Translations under genes and position numbers: made by a program | NCBI GenBank assembly: GCA_048173955.1 | Contig: DBEYOB010000020.1 | Span: 1-48,129, forward strand | Length of the DNA stretch: 48,129 nt | Source of the DNA: CAZUFB01 sp048173955 | GTDB lineage: Bacteria > Actinomycetota > Coriobacteriia > Coriobacteriales > UMGS124 | Direction of reading: 5' to 3' | Shown: positions 24,801 through 33,348 of the stretch, in pieces | Layout: each line of letters starts with the position of its first letter | How positions within the stretch are numbered: the first letter of the stretch is position 1 | The notes under the pieces: model-generated | The model's input: only the letters and a program-made list of their open reading frames with translations | The model's database searches: none | Told to the model about the DNA's origin: nothing

Positions 24801-26561
24801 ATGCCAAGGGACGACAGGCGTTCAAACTACAGCTCGTCGCGCGGTTCGGGCAACCGCCGCTCCGACGGCGGCCGGGGTTACGGGGACCGGGGATACGGCA
24901 ACAGCGGTCGAGACCGCGGCGACCGGCGCGGATACGGCAGCCGCACCCGTGACGACCGCGGCTACAGCGACAGCCGTGGGTACGGCGACCGGGATCGCAG
25001 CCGAGACGACCGGAGCCATGGGAGCCGGGGGTATCGAGATCGGGACGACCGCCGCGAGCGCCGGGACGGGCGCGGGTACCGCGACGAGGAGCGGCCGAGT
25101 CGCGACCGCCGCGAGCAGTACGGCGACTTCGACCGTAGAGACCAGCGGCGCGAACGATCCTACGACGGGTTCGACGACTACGACGGCTATGAGGCGTACG
25201 ACGACGCGTACGGGGAGTTCGGCTACGACGGCGAGACGTTCGACGACGCCCGTCCCGAAGACCCCAACGAGCGCCGCGTCGAGGTGCGCTGCCCCGTCGC
25301 CAAACGCTGCGGCGGCTGCGAATGGCTCGCCATGCCCTACGACGAACAGCTCGACCGCAAGCAGGACTACATCGAAGAGCTGTTCTCGAACTACAAGTGC
25401 GAGCCCGACCCCATTCTCGGCATGAACGACCCGTGGCACTTCCGCAACAAGATCCAGCTCCCCTTCGCCCCGGGCCGTCCCGGCCGCGACGGCCGCACCA
25501 CCGCGCGCTGGGGCATCTTCGAGCGTGGGTCGCACAACATCGTCCCCTGCACCGAGTGCCTTGTCGAAGACGGGCGCGCCCGTCCCATCATCGCCACGAT
25601 CGCCAGCCTGCTCCCGCGCTTCAACATCCAGCCCTACGACGAGAAGACCGGCGAGGGACTGCTGCGCTACGCCCTCGTGAGGACCGCCTATGTGACCGAC
25701 CAGGTCATGCTCACCCTAGTGTGCAACGGGACCCGCATCCCGAGCTCCCAGGTGTTCATCGACCGGCTGCTCGAGGCCCATCCCGAGATCACGACCATCG
25801 TGCTCAACGTGAACCGCGAGCGCACGAGCGTGATCTTGGGCAGCGAGGAGAAGGTGCTCTACGGCCCGGGCTACATCGAAGACGAGCTGTGCGGCTGCCG
25901 CTTCCGCATCAGCAGCTCGTCCTTCTACCAGACCAACCCCGTCGCCGCCGAAGCGCTCTACGAACTCGCGGTCGAACTCGCCGACATCAAGCCGAGCGAC
26001 CGCATCGGCGACGCCTACTGCGGTACCGGGACGATCGGCATCGTGGCGGCCAAGCAGAGCGGCGCCCAGCTGCTCGGCGTCGAGCGCAACGGCGAAGCCG
26101 TCGACGACGCGCGCGAGAACGCCCGCATCAACGGTATCGAGAACGCCGAGTTCGTGGTCGGCGACGCCGGCAGCGTGTTCGCGCGCATGGCACGCGCCGG
26201 CGAAGAGCTCGACGTCGTGTTCATGGACCCGCCGCGCTCCGGTTCGAGCCAGGCGTTCCTGGCCAACCTGAGCCGGCTGGGACCGACCCGCGTGGTCTAC
26301 ATCAGCTGCGAGCCGCGCACCCAGCACCACGACATCGCCGCGCTCGTGAAGAACGGCTATCGCGTGAAGCGCATCTGCCCGGTCGACATGTTCCCCCACA
26401 CCGACCACGTGGAGAACATCGTGCTGCTCGAACGGCCGAGGCGCAAGACGCTCGGCCACCGCAACGCATACAAAGACAAGGTGGCGCGCGGCGGTTCGCG
26501 CGAGCTTGAGGGATCCGGCGAATTCGAAGAGTTCGACGAGGGCTTTGACGACGAGCGGTAA
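24801..26561 (+). CDS. RlmD/RumA-type RNA (uracil-C5)-methyltransferase with an Arg/Gly/Asp-rich N-terminal tail
   Basis: This 586-aa SAM-dependent methyltransferase probably makes 5-methyluridine in 23S rRNA or tRNA. Residues 1-150 are a low-complexity tail of Arg, Gly, Asp and Tyr with repeated RGYGDR-like units; the usual N-terminal TRAM RNA-binding domain is not visible. The [4Fe-4S] ligands are Cys164, Cys170 and Cys173 (CPVAKRCGGC) plus a cysteine in VPCTEC. The methyltransferase core shows DAYCGTGTIG, FMDPPRSG and the nucleophile in VYISCEPRTQHHD, where the family normally has SCNP. AAAAGGGG precedes the ATG by 5 nt. The C-terminus ends in an acidic tail. The exact target uridine is not determinable. 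Confidence 0.92.
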   Translation: MPRDDRRSNYSSSRGSGNRRSDGGRGYGDRGYGNSGRDRGDRRGYGSRTRDDRGYSDSRGYGDRDRSRDDRSHGSRGYRDRDDRRERRDGRGYRDEERPSRDRREQYGDFDRRDQRRERSYDGFDDYDGYEAYDDAYGEFGYDGETFDDARPEDPNERRVEVRCPVAKRCGGCEWLAMPYDEQLDRKQDYIEELFSNYKCEPDPILGMNDPWHFRNKIQLPFAPGRPGRDGRTTARWGIFERGSHNIVPCTECLVEDGRARPIIATIASLLPRFNIQPYDEKTGEGLLRYALVRTAYVTDQVMLTLVCNGTRIPSSQVFIDRLLEAHPEITTIVLNVNRERTSVILGSEEKVLYGPGYIEDELCGCRFRISSSSFYQTNPVAAEALYELAVELADIKPSDRIGDAYCGTGTIGIVAAKQSGAQLLGVERNGEAVDDARENARINGIENAEFVVGDAGSVFARMARAGEELDVVFMDPPRSGSSQAFLANLSRLGPTRVVYISCEPRTQHHDIAALVKNGYRVKRICPVDMFPHTDHVENIVLLERPRRKTLGHRNAYKDKVARGGSRELEGSGEFEEFDEGFDDER

Positions 26562-26604
26562 CGAACCAGGCGCGGCATGGCGCCGGTTCCCATCGACTGC
26601 CTGC

Positions 26605-26642
26605 GCGGGGGCGGATCGGGGCCATGCCCCATCCGCCCCCGC
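26605..26642. terminator. convergent terminator between the methyltransferase and topB
   Basis: A 12-bp stem (GCGGGGGCGGAT / ATCCGCCCCCGC) encloses an inner GGGG/CCCC hairpin. It lies between the two facing stop codons (26561 and 26692) and could serve both genes. Confidence 0.75.
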
Positions 26643-26691
26643 GGCGTTTCGGCCTCGCTCGGCCTCGCCGCGCCTCCGTCCCCGCGGCGTG

Positions 26692-29436
26692 CTAGAACAG
26701 ATGCCCCTGCCGGTCGTCCCGCGCCTTGCCCCGGGACCCGTCGCCGCGCTCGAAAAGGTCCCCCGAACTCGCGGGTTCGGGATAGCCCACGATGCGGGGG
26801 CGGAAGCCGTTCTTCGCGTCGAGCTCGACGAAGGCCGTGAACTTCTCGCCCGTACGCCGGGAGACGAGGCCCTTGACGACGGCCGTCTTTCCCGCCAGCA
26901 GCGCGGCGACGTCGGTCTTGGTGAGCTTCTTGCCGCAGTATTCGCGATAGAGCCTGAAGTCGCAGGACGGAGGCGTGTCCTGGGACACTCCCTCCCCGGT
27001 GGGGGCGACGTCCGGCCCGCTTGACCCGTCGGACTGCCGACCGCCGGGCCGCGCGCGCTGCGCGTGCTCGCACAGAAACGGCACGCGGTCGTTGCCCACG
27101 TCGAGCACCCGGCCGCCGCACTTGGGGCAGGTACCCACCCTGACGCTCTGATCAGCCGCGATGCGGGGGCGGTAATCGTGCTCGGGGTCGAGGCACACCT
27201 GGCGGTCGATTGACGCGCCGTCTTTGAGGCGCAGCCCCTTGAGCATGACCGGTTTGCCCGCCAGCAGCTTCTTGGCCGCGGCGGCGCTTATCGGAGCCCC
27301 CATGAACTCGCGGAAGAGTCTGAACGTGCAGATCCCCACCTCAACGAAGGTCGTGGCGCCGTCCGGGGCGACGCGACGCTCGCGACGGGTGTTCTCGCAC
27401 ATGAACGGGGCCTTCTCGTTGCCGGTGTCGACCACCTGGCCCCCGCACAACGGGCAGCGCCCCACCTGCTCGCCCGTGGGGCGCGGGGTGCGGTAGGCGC
27501 GGGCGGTCTGCTCCCTGACGATCGCCTCGACCATGCCGACCACCCCGCCGAGGAAGGCGTTGGGGTCGGCGCCGTCGCGCTCGATCGCCGTGAGGTCGCG
27601 CTCCATGCGGGCGGTGAGCTCGGCGCTCTTGAGGCGCGGGTCGACCTCGTCGACCAGGGCGCGCCCCTCCTGCGTCGAGATGAGCGTCGAGCCCTTGCGC
27701 TGCAGGTAGCCGCGTCCCACGAGCGAGGCGATGATGCCGGCGCGCGTCGCCGGGGTGCCGATGCCGCCCGAATGCGACGTCGAGTCCTTGATGGCGGCCT
27801 TGAGCTCCTCTTCCTTGACGAAGCGGTCGGCGTGCTCCATCGCGGCGAGCAGCGTGGCGTCGGTGTAGCGCTTGGGCGGCTGCGTGCGACCGCGCCTGAC
27901 CTCCCCGCCGACGACGCCCCTGTCGCAAGGCGCCGCCAAATCGTCGGGAATCCTGGTGGGCGGTTCCTTTTCGCCTGCCTCGGCGCCGTCGGCGCCCGAA
28001 GGGCCTCCCGAACCCCCGTCCGCCGCGCCCGCACGCAGGCGCTTCCAACCGGGGTCGACGTCGGTGCTCGTGCTGGCGGTGTAGGGATGGCCCTGGCAGG
28101 TCGCCTTGACCGAGACCTTGTCATAGACGCGGTCGGGCGAGATGGCCGCGAGCAGGGACTCGCAGAGCAGCTGCGCCACCGCGCGCTCGTCCCCCTCGAG
28201 CGCGGCCATGCGCTGCGCCGTCAGCTGGTGGGTGGGCAGGAGCGCCCCGTGGCCTTCGACCTTGGCGTCGTCGACCACCTTGGACACGTCGTGCTCCATG
28301 CGGGCGAACGCCTTGGCGACCCGCGCGTCGACGTGCGCGTCGTCGGCGACCAGGGCGACGAGCGACTCGAGGCCCGCGCCGTCCTCGGCGTTCACATAGC
28401 GCGAGTCGGTACGCGGGTAGGTGGCGAGCTTCTTCTCGTAGAGGGACTGCAGGGCGCGGTCCACGGTGTCGGGCGCCATGCCGAGCCGCTCGCTCGCGAG
28501 CTTCTGCGCACCCGTGGTGTTGAGCAGGGTCGGCGACCCCTCGCGGCTGCGCCTGCGCTCGACCTCGTCGATATGGCACGCCTGCCCCTGCGCGGCCGTA
28601 AGGCGCGCCCGCGCCTCGGGCTCGTTGGGGCACGGCTCGCCGGTCACCGCAAACCCCTCGCCCAAATCGAGGCGCACCCTGAAGGTGTCCTTGCCGCTGA
28701 AGGCGTCGATGAGGCGGTCGCGCTCCACGACCAGGGCGAGCGTCGGCGTGCGCACGCGCCCCACGCTCTGCGCCGAGCGCATCGACGAGGAGTAGAGGCG
28801 GCTGGCGTTGAGGCCCACGAGCCAGTCTGCCTTCGAGCGGGCGACAGCCGACTGGTAGAGGCCGCGGTAGGCGGAATCGGGCTTCATGCGGGCGAACGCC
28901 TTGGCGAGCGCGGCGTCCTCAAGCGACGAGCACCACAGACGGTCGACCGGCAGCGCGCACCCCAGATGCTCGAGCACCAGGTCGGCGATGCACTGGCCCT
29001 CGCGGTCGGGGTCGCACGCGTTGACCACGCGGGCGTAGGCACCGCTGCCCAGCAGCGAGGCGACCACCCCGTACTGGGCGTCCGCACCGCGTTCGCGCGA
29101 CACCTGCCAGCGCCACTCGTCGACCGCCGGGACGAGCGGGAGCGCCGCCGTGCCGCGCTCGCGCCATGCCGGGCGGCCCTCGTACTCCTCGGGCATGAGC
29201 AAGCGCAGCAGATGGCCTTGGGCCCACGTGACGTCGTACCGCGCGCCCCCGATCCAGCCTCCGTGGTCGGAGCCGCACCCGAGAAACTGGGCGAGCGTGC
29301 GTCCCACGCTGCGCTTCTCGGCGATGACGAGGGTTTTGCCGGGAGCGTCGGCCGGCGCGACGGCGACCGGGGCCGACGGGGCGGCAGGGTTGCCGGGTGC
29401 GGAAGGACGAACGGATGGGGAAGAGCTGTCGACCAT
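26692..29436 (-). CDS. topB: DNA topoisomerase III (type IA)
   Basis: This 914-aa type IA topoisomerase cuts single strands through a 5'-phosphotyrosine. The Toprim domain holds Glu40 in KTLVIAEKRSVG and the DxDxxG motif in NACDPDREGQCI. The catalytic tyrosine is in KLATYPRTDSRYV, and the SVGRVRTPTLALVVERD segment is typical. The C-terminus has two zinc-ribbon-like CPLCGG/CPKCGG units, each paired with a topoisomerase C-terminal repeat-type segment (KKLLAGKPVMLKGL and AALLAGKTAVVKGL). AAGGAGG lies 11 nt before the ATG at 29436; a TTG at 29442 gives tighter spacing and is an alternative. A Pro/Ala/Ser-rich N-terminal 30 residues precedes the fold. It converges on the methyltransferase gene. 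Confidence 0.95.
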   Translation of the reverse strand: MVDSSSPSVRPSAPGNPAAPSAPVAVAPADAPGKTLVIAEKRSVGRTLAQFLGCGSDHGGWIGGARYDVTWAQGHLLRLLMPEEYEGRPAWRERGTAALPLVPAVDEWRWQVSRERGADAQYGVVASLLGSGAYARVVNACDPDREGQCIADLVLEHLGCALPVDRLWCSSLEDAALAKAFARMKPDSAYRGLYQSAVARSKADWLVGLNASRLYSSSMRSAQSVGRVRTPTLALVVERDRLIDAFSGKDTFRVRLDLGEGFAVTGEPCPNEPEARARLTAAQGQACHIDEVERRRSREGSPTLLNTTGAQKLASERLGMAPDTVDRALQSLYEKKLATYPRTDSRYVNAEDGAGLESLVALVADDAHVDARVAKAFARMEHDVSKVVDDAKVEGHGALLPTHQLTAQRMAALEGDERAVAQLLCESLLAAISPDRVYDKVSVKATCQGHPYTASTSTDVDPGWKRLRAGAADGGSGGPSGADGAEAGEKEPPTRIPDDLAAPCDRGVVGGEVRRGRTQPPKRYTDATLLAAMEHADRFVKEEELKAAIKDSTSHSGGIGTPATRAGIIASLVGRGYLQRKGSTLISTQEGRALVDEVDPRLKSAELTARMERDLTAIERDGADPNAFLGGVVGMVEAIVREQTARAYRTPRPTGEQVGRCPLCGGQVVDTGNEKAPFMCENTRRERRVAPDGATTFVEVGICTFRLFREFMGAPISAAAAKKLLAGKPVMLKGLRLKDGASIDRQVCLDPEHDYRPRIAADQSVRVGTCPKCGGRVLDVGNDRVPFLCEHAQRARPGGRQSDGSSGPDVAPTGEGVSQDTPPSCDFRLYREYCGKKLTKTDVAALLAGKTAVVKGLVSRRTGEKFTAFVELDAKNGFRPRIVGYPEPASSGDLFERGDGSRGKARDDRQGHLF

Positions 29437-29927
29437 GACCAAACGGACCTCCTTGCTGGCAAACGTTTCGGCGGCAGAGCGGCGGGCGATTCTCGACGGC
29501 AGGAGCGGCAGGCGGCCTCGGCCGGCAGGACCGCTCCGATGCGCCGGGACCCCCGGCATGGACCGGAAACCCCGGCACGGAAGCTTGGGGGAAGCCCGTG
29601 TCAGGGAAAACGGCGACTCGCGGCCAAAAACCTCGATCGTGAAGAGCATCCGGGGGTTGGCAAGCCCCGTTTCGTCAGCCGACAAGCCTTGGAACGGGGA
29701 CAGACGCAAGACGGCGGCTCATTGCCTTCGCCACCACCTGGGCAAATGATTCTCCGCAGCCCCCGTAAGGCCGACAGAAAGGCTTGGTACTCTTCACGAT
29801 CGGGCTTTTGGTCAGCGGACGGCACTTTCGTTGACACGACCGCGCCTCTCCTGCAAAACAAAGGGCGACAGGTCGTCCCTTCGACCCGCCGCCCGCACAA
29901 TCGGCCGTCTTTTCGACGGGCCGTACG
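29437..29927. other. interval between topB and purN
   Basis: I find no convincing gene here; the longest frames lack ribosome sites and family motifs. It contains the topB leader with its AAGGAGG and, at 29855-29881, the terminator of the purine genes. No other repeat or RNA could be recognised. Confidence 0.5.
29855..29881 (-). terminator. Rho-independent terminator of the purine genes
   Basis: On the minus strand AAGGGACGA and TCGCCCTT pair around CCTG with one bulge, followed by TTTGTTTT. It starts about 47 nt after the purN stop. Confidence 0.7.
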
Positions 29928-30563
29928 CTACTTCCCGCCGACTTCCCGCGGCGGGTCGATGCGCACCGTGTTGTCGCCCATCACATGCACGCGCCCCTCG
30001 GCCAGAAGCTGCAGCGTCTCGGGATAGAGCGCATGCTCCGTCTCGTGGATGCGCGCTTCGAGCTCGTCGAGGCTCATGCCCTCGTCCACCACCACCGCCC
30101 GCTGGGCGATGATGGGGCCGCAGTCGTAGTCGGCGTTGGCGAAGTGCACGGTGACGCCCGTCACCTTCACGCCGCGCGTCCAGGCGTCGGAGATGGCGTG
30201 GGCCCCCTTGAAGGCGGGCAGCAGCGCCGGGTGCAGGTTCACGATACGGTTGGGGAACGCCGCGAGCAGCGGTTCGCGCACCATGCGCATGTAACCCGCC
30301 ATGACGACGTAGTCGACCCCGTGGTGCAGCAGGGTGCTCGCAATCACCTCGTCGGCGGCGATGGCGTCGGCGGCATAGAGGTCGGGCGTCATGGAGAGCG
30401 TCTGGATGCCGGCGTCGGCCGCACGCTTCAGACCGTAGGCGCTCGGGCGGCTCGAGATGACGATGGGCACCTCGGCGTCGAGCGTGCCGGCGGCGATGGC
30501 GTCGACGATGGCCTGCAGGTTCGTTCCGCTGCCCGAAATGAGGACTCCCAGCTTGATGGTCAC
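29928..30563 (-). CDS. purN: phosphoribosylglycinamide formyltransferase (GAR transformylase 1)
   Basis: This 211-aa enzyme transfers a formyl group from 10-formyl-tetrahydrofolate to GAR, the third step of purine synthesis. Family motifs are LGVLISGSGTNLQAI at the N-terminus, MAGYMRMV, the catalytic Asn/His in NLHPALLPAFKG, and the catalytic Asp in VHFANADYDCGPIIAQ. The start is GTG at 30563, with AAAGGAG 6 nt upstream; a TTG ten codons earlier lacks this. The gene follows purM after about 120 nt on the same strand. A terminator closes the set at 29855. Confidence 0.96.
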   Translation of the reverse strand: MTIKLGVLISGSGTNLQAIVDAIAAGTLDAEVPIVISSRPSAYGLKRAADAGIQTLSMTPDLYAADAIAADEVIASTLLHHGVDYVVMAGYMRMVREPLLAAFPNRIVNLHPALLPAFKGAHAISDAWTRGVKVTGVTVHFANADYDCGPIIAQRAVVVDEGMSLDELEARIHETEHALYPETLQLLAEGRVHVMGDNTVRIDPPREVGGK

Positions 30564-30686
30564 GGCGCGCTCCTTTGCACGACGGATGCACAATGCGACG
30601 ACTTGCGACGGCTATATGGCGCAGCCGGCCGTCCGGACGAAGCCGCGCGAGGCGACCCACCCGGACGACCGCGGCGCCCTGCGTTG

Positions 30687-31754
30687 CTATCGGTAGACGA
30701 CCTCGCCCTTGCCCGGCACGATCGACCCGATGGTGTAGACCTTCTCGCCGGCGGCGGCGAAGTGGGCCGCCACCTCCTCCGCTGCGGCGGCGTCGCAGAT
30801 GATGGCCATGCCAATGCCCATGTTGAACGTGCGGTAGGCCTCTTCGTCGGAGAGGTGCGCCTTCTCGACGGCGAGCCTGACGATCGGCGGCACGTCCCAG
30901 GTGCCGGCGTCCACCGCGGCGTCGAGGGTGGGGGGCAGCACGCGGTTGAGGTTCTCGGTGATGCCGCCGCCGGTGATGTGGGCGACCCCGTGGACGGGCA
31001 GGCCCGCCTCCAGGGCGGAGAGCACCGGCTTCACGTAGATGCGCGTCGGCTTGAGCAGCGCGTCGGCCAGGCTCTCGCCGCCGAGCTCCTCCACCGGCTC
31101 GAAGTACTCGTCGATCGGGCGGGCGTCGAGGAACACGCGGCGGGCGAGCGAGTAGCCGTTGGAGTGCAGGCCGCTCGACGCGAGGCCGAGCACGACGTCG
31201 CCCTCCTTGACCATCTCGGGCAGCAGCATCTTCGAGCGCTCGACCACGCCCACGCAGAACCCGCCGAGGTCGTAGTCGTCGACCGCCATGACGCCGGGGT
31301 GCTCGGCGGTCTCGCCGCCGATGAGCGAGCAGCCCGCCTGCAGGCAGCCCTGCGCGATGCCGCCCACGATGGTGGCCACGTGCTCGGCCTCGATGTGGCC
31401 GATGGCGATGTAGTCGAGGAAGAACAGCGGTTCGGCGCCCGAGGCGAGCAGGTCGTTGGCGCACATGGCGACCAGGTCGATGCCCACGGTGTCGTGCCTG
31501 TCGAAGATCTGGGCGAGCTTGAGCTTCGTGCCCACGCCGTCGGTCCCCGACACGAGGACCGGGTCGTCCATCTTCTTGATGGAGGCCGCCGAGAACAGGC
31601 CGCCGAAACCGCCCAGGCCGCCGATGACCTCGGGGCGGTTCGTCGCGGCGACGCTCGCCTTCATCAGGTCGACGGCGCGGGCCCCCTCGGCCGTGTCGAC
31701 GCCGGCGTCGCGATAGGTTACCTGCTTCATGCCGTTCGTTGCTGCATCGCTCAC
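30687..31754 (-). CDS. purM: phosphoribosylformylglycinamidine cyclo-ligase (AIR synthetase)
   Basis: This 355-aa ATP-dependent enzyme closes the imidazole ring of AIR, the fifth purine step. Visible motifs are VSGTDGVGTKLKLA, ANDLLASGAEPLFFLDY, LIGGETAEHPGV and the C-terminal FNMGIGMAII. The frame extends far upstream through purF, but the GTG at 31754 overlaps the purF stop as GTGA and has AAAGGAG 8 nt before it, so it is the start; an ATG at 31730 would remove eight residues. The overlap indicates translational coupling to purF. Confidence 0.96.
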   Translation of the reverse strand: MSDAATNGMKQVTYRDAGVDTAEGARAVDLMKASVAATNRPEVIGGLGGFGGLFSAASIKKMDDPVLVSGTDGVGTKLKLAQIFDRHDTVGIDLVAMCANDLLASGAEPLFFLDYIAIGHIEAEHVATIVGGIAQGCLQAGCSLIGGETAEHPGVMAVDDYDLGGFCVGVVERSKMLLPEMVKEGDVVLGLASSGLHSNGYSLARRVFLDARPIDEYFEPVEELGGESLADALLKPTRIYVKPVLSALEAGLPVHGVAHITGGGITENLNRVLPPTLDAAVDAGTWDVPPIVRLAVEKAHLSDEEAYRTFNMGIGMAIICDAAAAEEVAAHFAAAGEKVYTIGSIVPGKGEVVYR

Positions 31755-33343
31755 TGCTGGTACTCCTTTTCGATTTCCTCGGCGATTTCGCTCACCAGGC
31801 GCTGGCTCGTGACCGAGGCCGCCTGAAGGTTGTTGGGGGTGTAGCCTTCGAGAAACTTGCCGCGCGAGAACGCCGGCGGGATCTCGACGGGATAGCGGCC
31901 GTCGAAGCACGAGCAGCAGTAGCCGCCCGGCCGCACGCACGAGAGCAGCCCCTCGATCGAGAGGAACCCGAGGGAGTCGGCCCCGATCCACGCGCGCACC
32001 TCGTCGACCGACTTGTTGGCCGAGATGAGCTGGCTCTGGACGTCGGTGTCGATGCCGTAGAAGCACGGCCACTTGACCTCGGGCGAGGCGATGCGCATGT
32101 GCACCTCGGTCGCCCCGGCCTCGCGCAGCATCCTCACGATCTGGCGCGACGTGGTGCCGCGCACGATGGAGTCGTCCATCACCACGACCCGCTTGCCGGC
32201 GATGACGCGCGCGAGCGGGTTGAGCTTGAGGCGCACGCCAGCCTCGCGCATCTCCTGCGTCGGCTGGATGAACGTGCGCGCGACGTAGCGGTTGCGCACG
32301 AAGCCCGACCCGAAGGGGATGCCGCTCGCCCGCGCGAACCCCTCGGCCGAGGGCAGGCCCGAGTCGGGCACGCCGATGACAACGTCGGCCTCGACGGGCG
32401 CCTCGCGGAACAGCTGCTCTCCCATGCGGAAGCGGGCCTCGTAGATCGAGTCCCCCTCCATGACCGAGTCGGGGCGGGCGAAGTAGACATGCTCGAAGAT
32501 GCACAGCGCCCGCTCGCGCGCAGGGACGGCCTGCTCGCTCACCAGACCCTCGCGGTTGATGCGCAGCACCTCGCCGGGACGTACGTCGCGCACGAAGCGC
32601 GCGCCGACGATGTCGAGCGCGCACGTCTCGCTCGCCACGCACCAGCCCGCCCCGTCGGGCAGCTCGCCCAGCACGAGCGGCCGGATGCCGTTGGGGTCGC
32701 GGAACGCGTAGAGCGACTCGTCGTTGATGAGCACCATCGCGTAGGCGCCCTCGAGCAGCTCCATCGTGTTGCGGATGCCCTCGCGGATGTGGCTCGTGTT
32801 CTGGGTGAAGTAGCCGATGAGGCGGCAGGCGACCTCGGAGTCGGTGTTCGAGAGGAACGGGACCCCCAGGTCGATGAGCTGGCGGCGCAGGTCGTCCGAG
32901 TTGACGAGCGTGCCGTTGTGCGCCAGGGCGATGATCACGTCGCCGATGGTCGACAGGTGCGGCTGCGCGCCGCGCCATCCCTTCGAGCCCGAGGTTCCGT
33001 AGCGCACGTGGCCGATGGCGAGCTCGCCCTCGAGGGCCTCGATGTCGGCGTCGGAGAAGACCTGGCTCACCAGGCCCTCGTCCTTGCGCACGAGCACCGT
33101 CGAGCCGTCGCCCACGGCGATGCCGGCCGACTCCTGGCCGCGGTGCTGCAGGGCGCACAGCGCGAAGTGCGTGATGCGCGCCACGTCCTTGCCCGGGGCC
33201 CACACGCCGAAGACGCCGCACTCCTCCTCGGGATGGTCGGGCGACGTCGGGGCGCAACCGTGCGAGGCGCCGCAGGATCGGGCGCATGCGCGGGCGCCGG
33301 GGTCGTCGCAGCCGAGACAGGTGTGGTCGAATACGTCGGACAT
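31751..33343 (-). CDS. purF: amidophosphoribosyltransferase with long Cys-rich propeptide
   Basis: This 530-aa enzyme makes phosphoribosylamine from PRPP and glutamine, the first committed purine step. The glutaminase domain should begin after cleavage before Cys42 in EECGVFGVWAPG; the PRPP motif is VVVMDDSIVRGTTS. Cysteines in WPCFYGID and in SCVRPGGYCCSCFDGRYP fit the [4Fe-4S] ligands of the Bacillus-type enzyme. The 41-residue propeptide is longer than the roughly 11 residues of the Bacillus enzyme and carries five cysteines (9, 12, 20, 24, 30). GGAGGT lies 9 nt before the ATG at 33343, which is 5 nt past the sortase stop, and no downstream start restores a shorter leader. Confidence 0.96.
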   Translation of the reverse strand: MSDVFDHTCLGCDDPGARACARSCGASHGCAPTSPDHPEEECGVFGVWAPGKDVARITHFALCALQHRGQESAGIAVGDGSTVLVRKDEGLVSQVFSDADIEALEGELAIGHVRYGTSGSKGWRGAQPHLSTIGDVIIALAHNGTLVNSDDLRRQLIDLGVPFLSNTDSEVACRLIGYFTQNTSHIREGIRNTMELLEGAYAMVLINDESLYAFRDPNGIRPLVLGELPDGAGWCVASETCALDIVGARFVRDVRPGEVLRINREGLVSEQAVPARERALCIFEHVYFARPDSVMEGDSIYEARFRMGEQLFREAPVEADVVIGVPDSGLPSAEGFARASGIPFGSGFVRNRYVARTFIQPTQEMREAGVRLKLNPLARVIAGKRVVVMDDSIVRGTTSRQIVRMLREAGATEVHMRIASPEVKWPCFYGIDTDVQSQLISANKSVDEVRAWIGADSLGFLSIEGLLSCVRPGGYCCSCFDGRYPVEIPPAFSRGKFLEGYTPNNLQAASVTSQRLVSEIAEEIEKEYQQ

Positions 33344-33348
33344 GCGCG

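Noticed and set aside
29601..29900. 99-codon minus-strand frame between purN and topB
   Set aside because: It begins in the pur terminator, has no ribosome site, and resembles no protein I know.
29985..31826. 613-codon plus-strand open frame opposite purN and purM
   Set aside because: Antisense shadow; no motif, and the sense genes are unambiguous.
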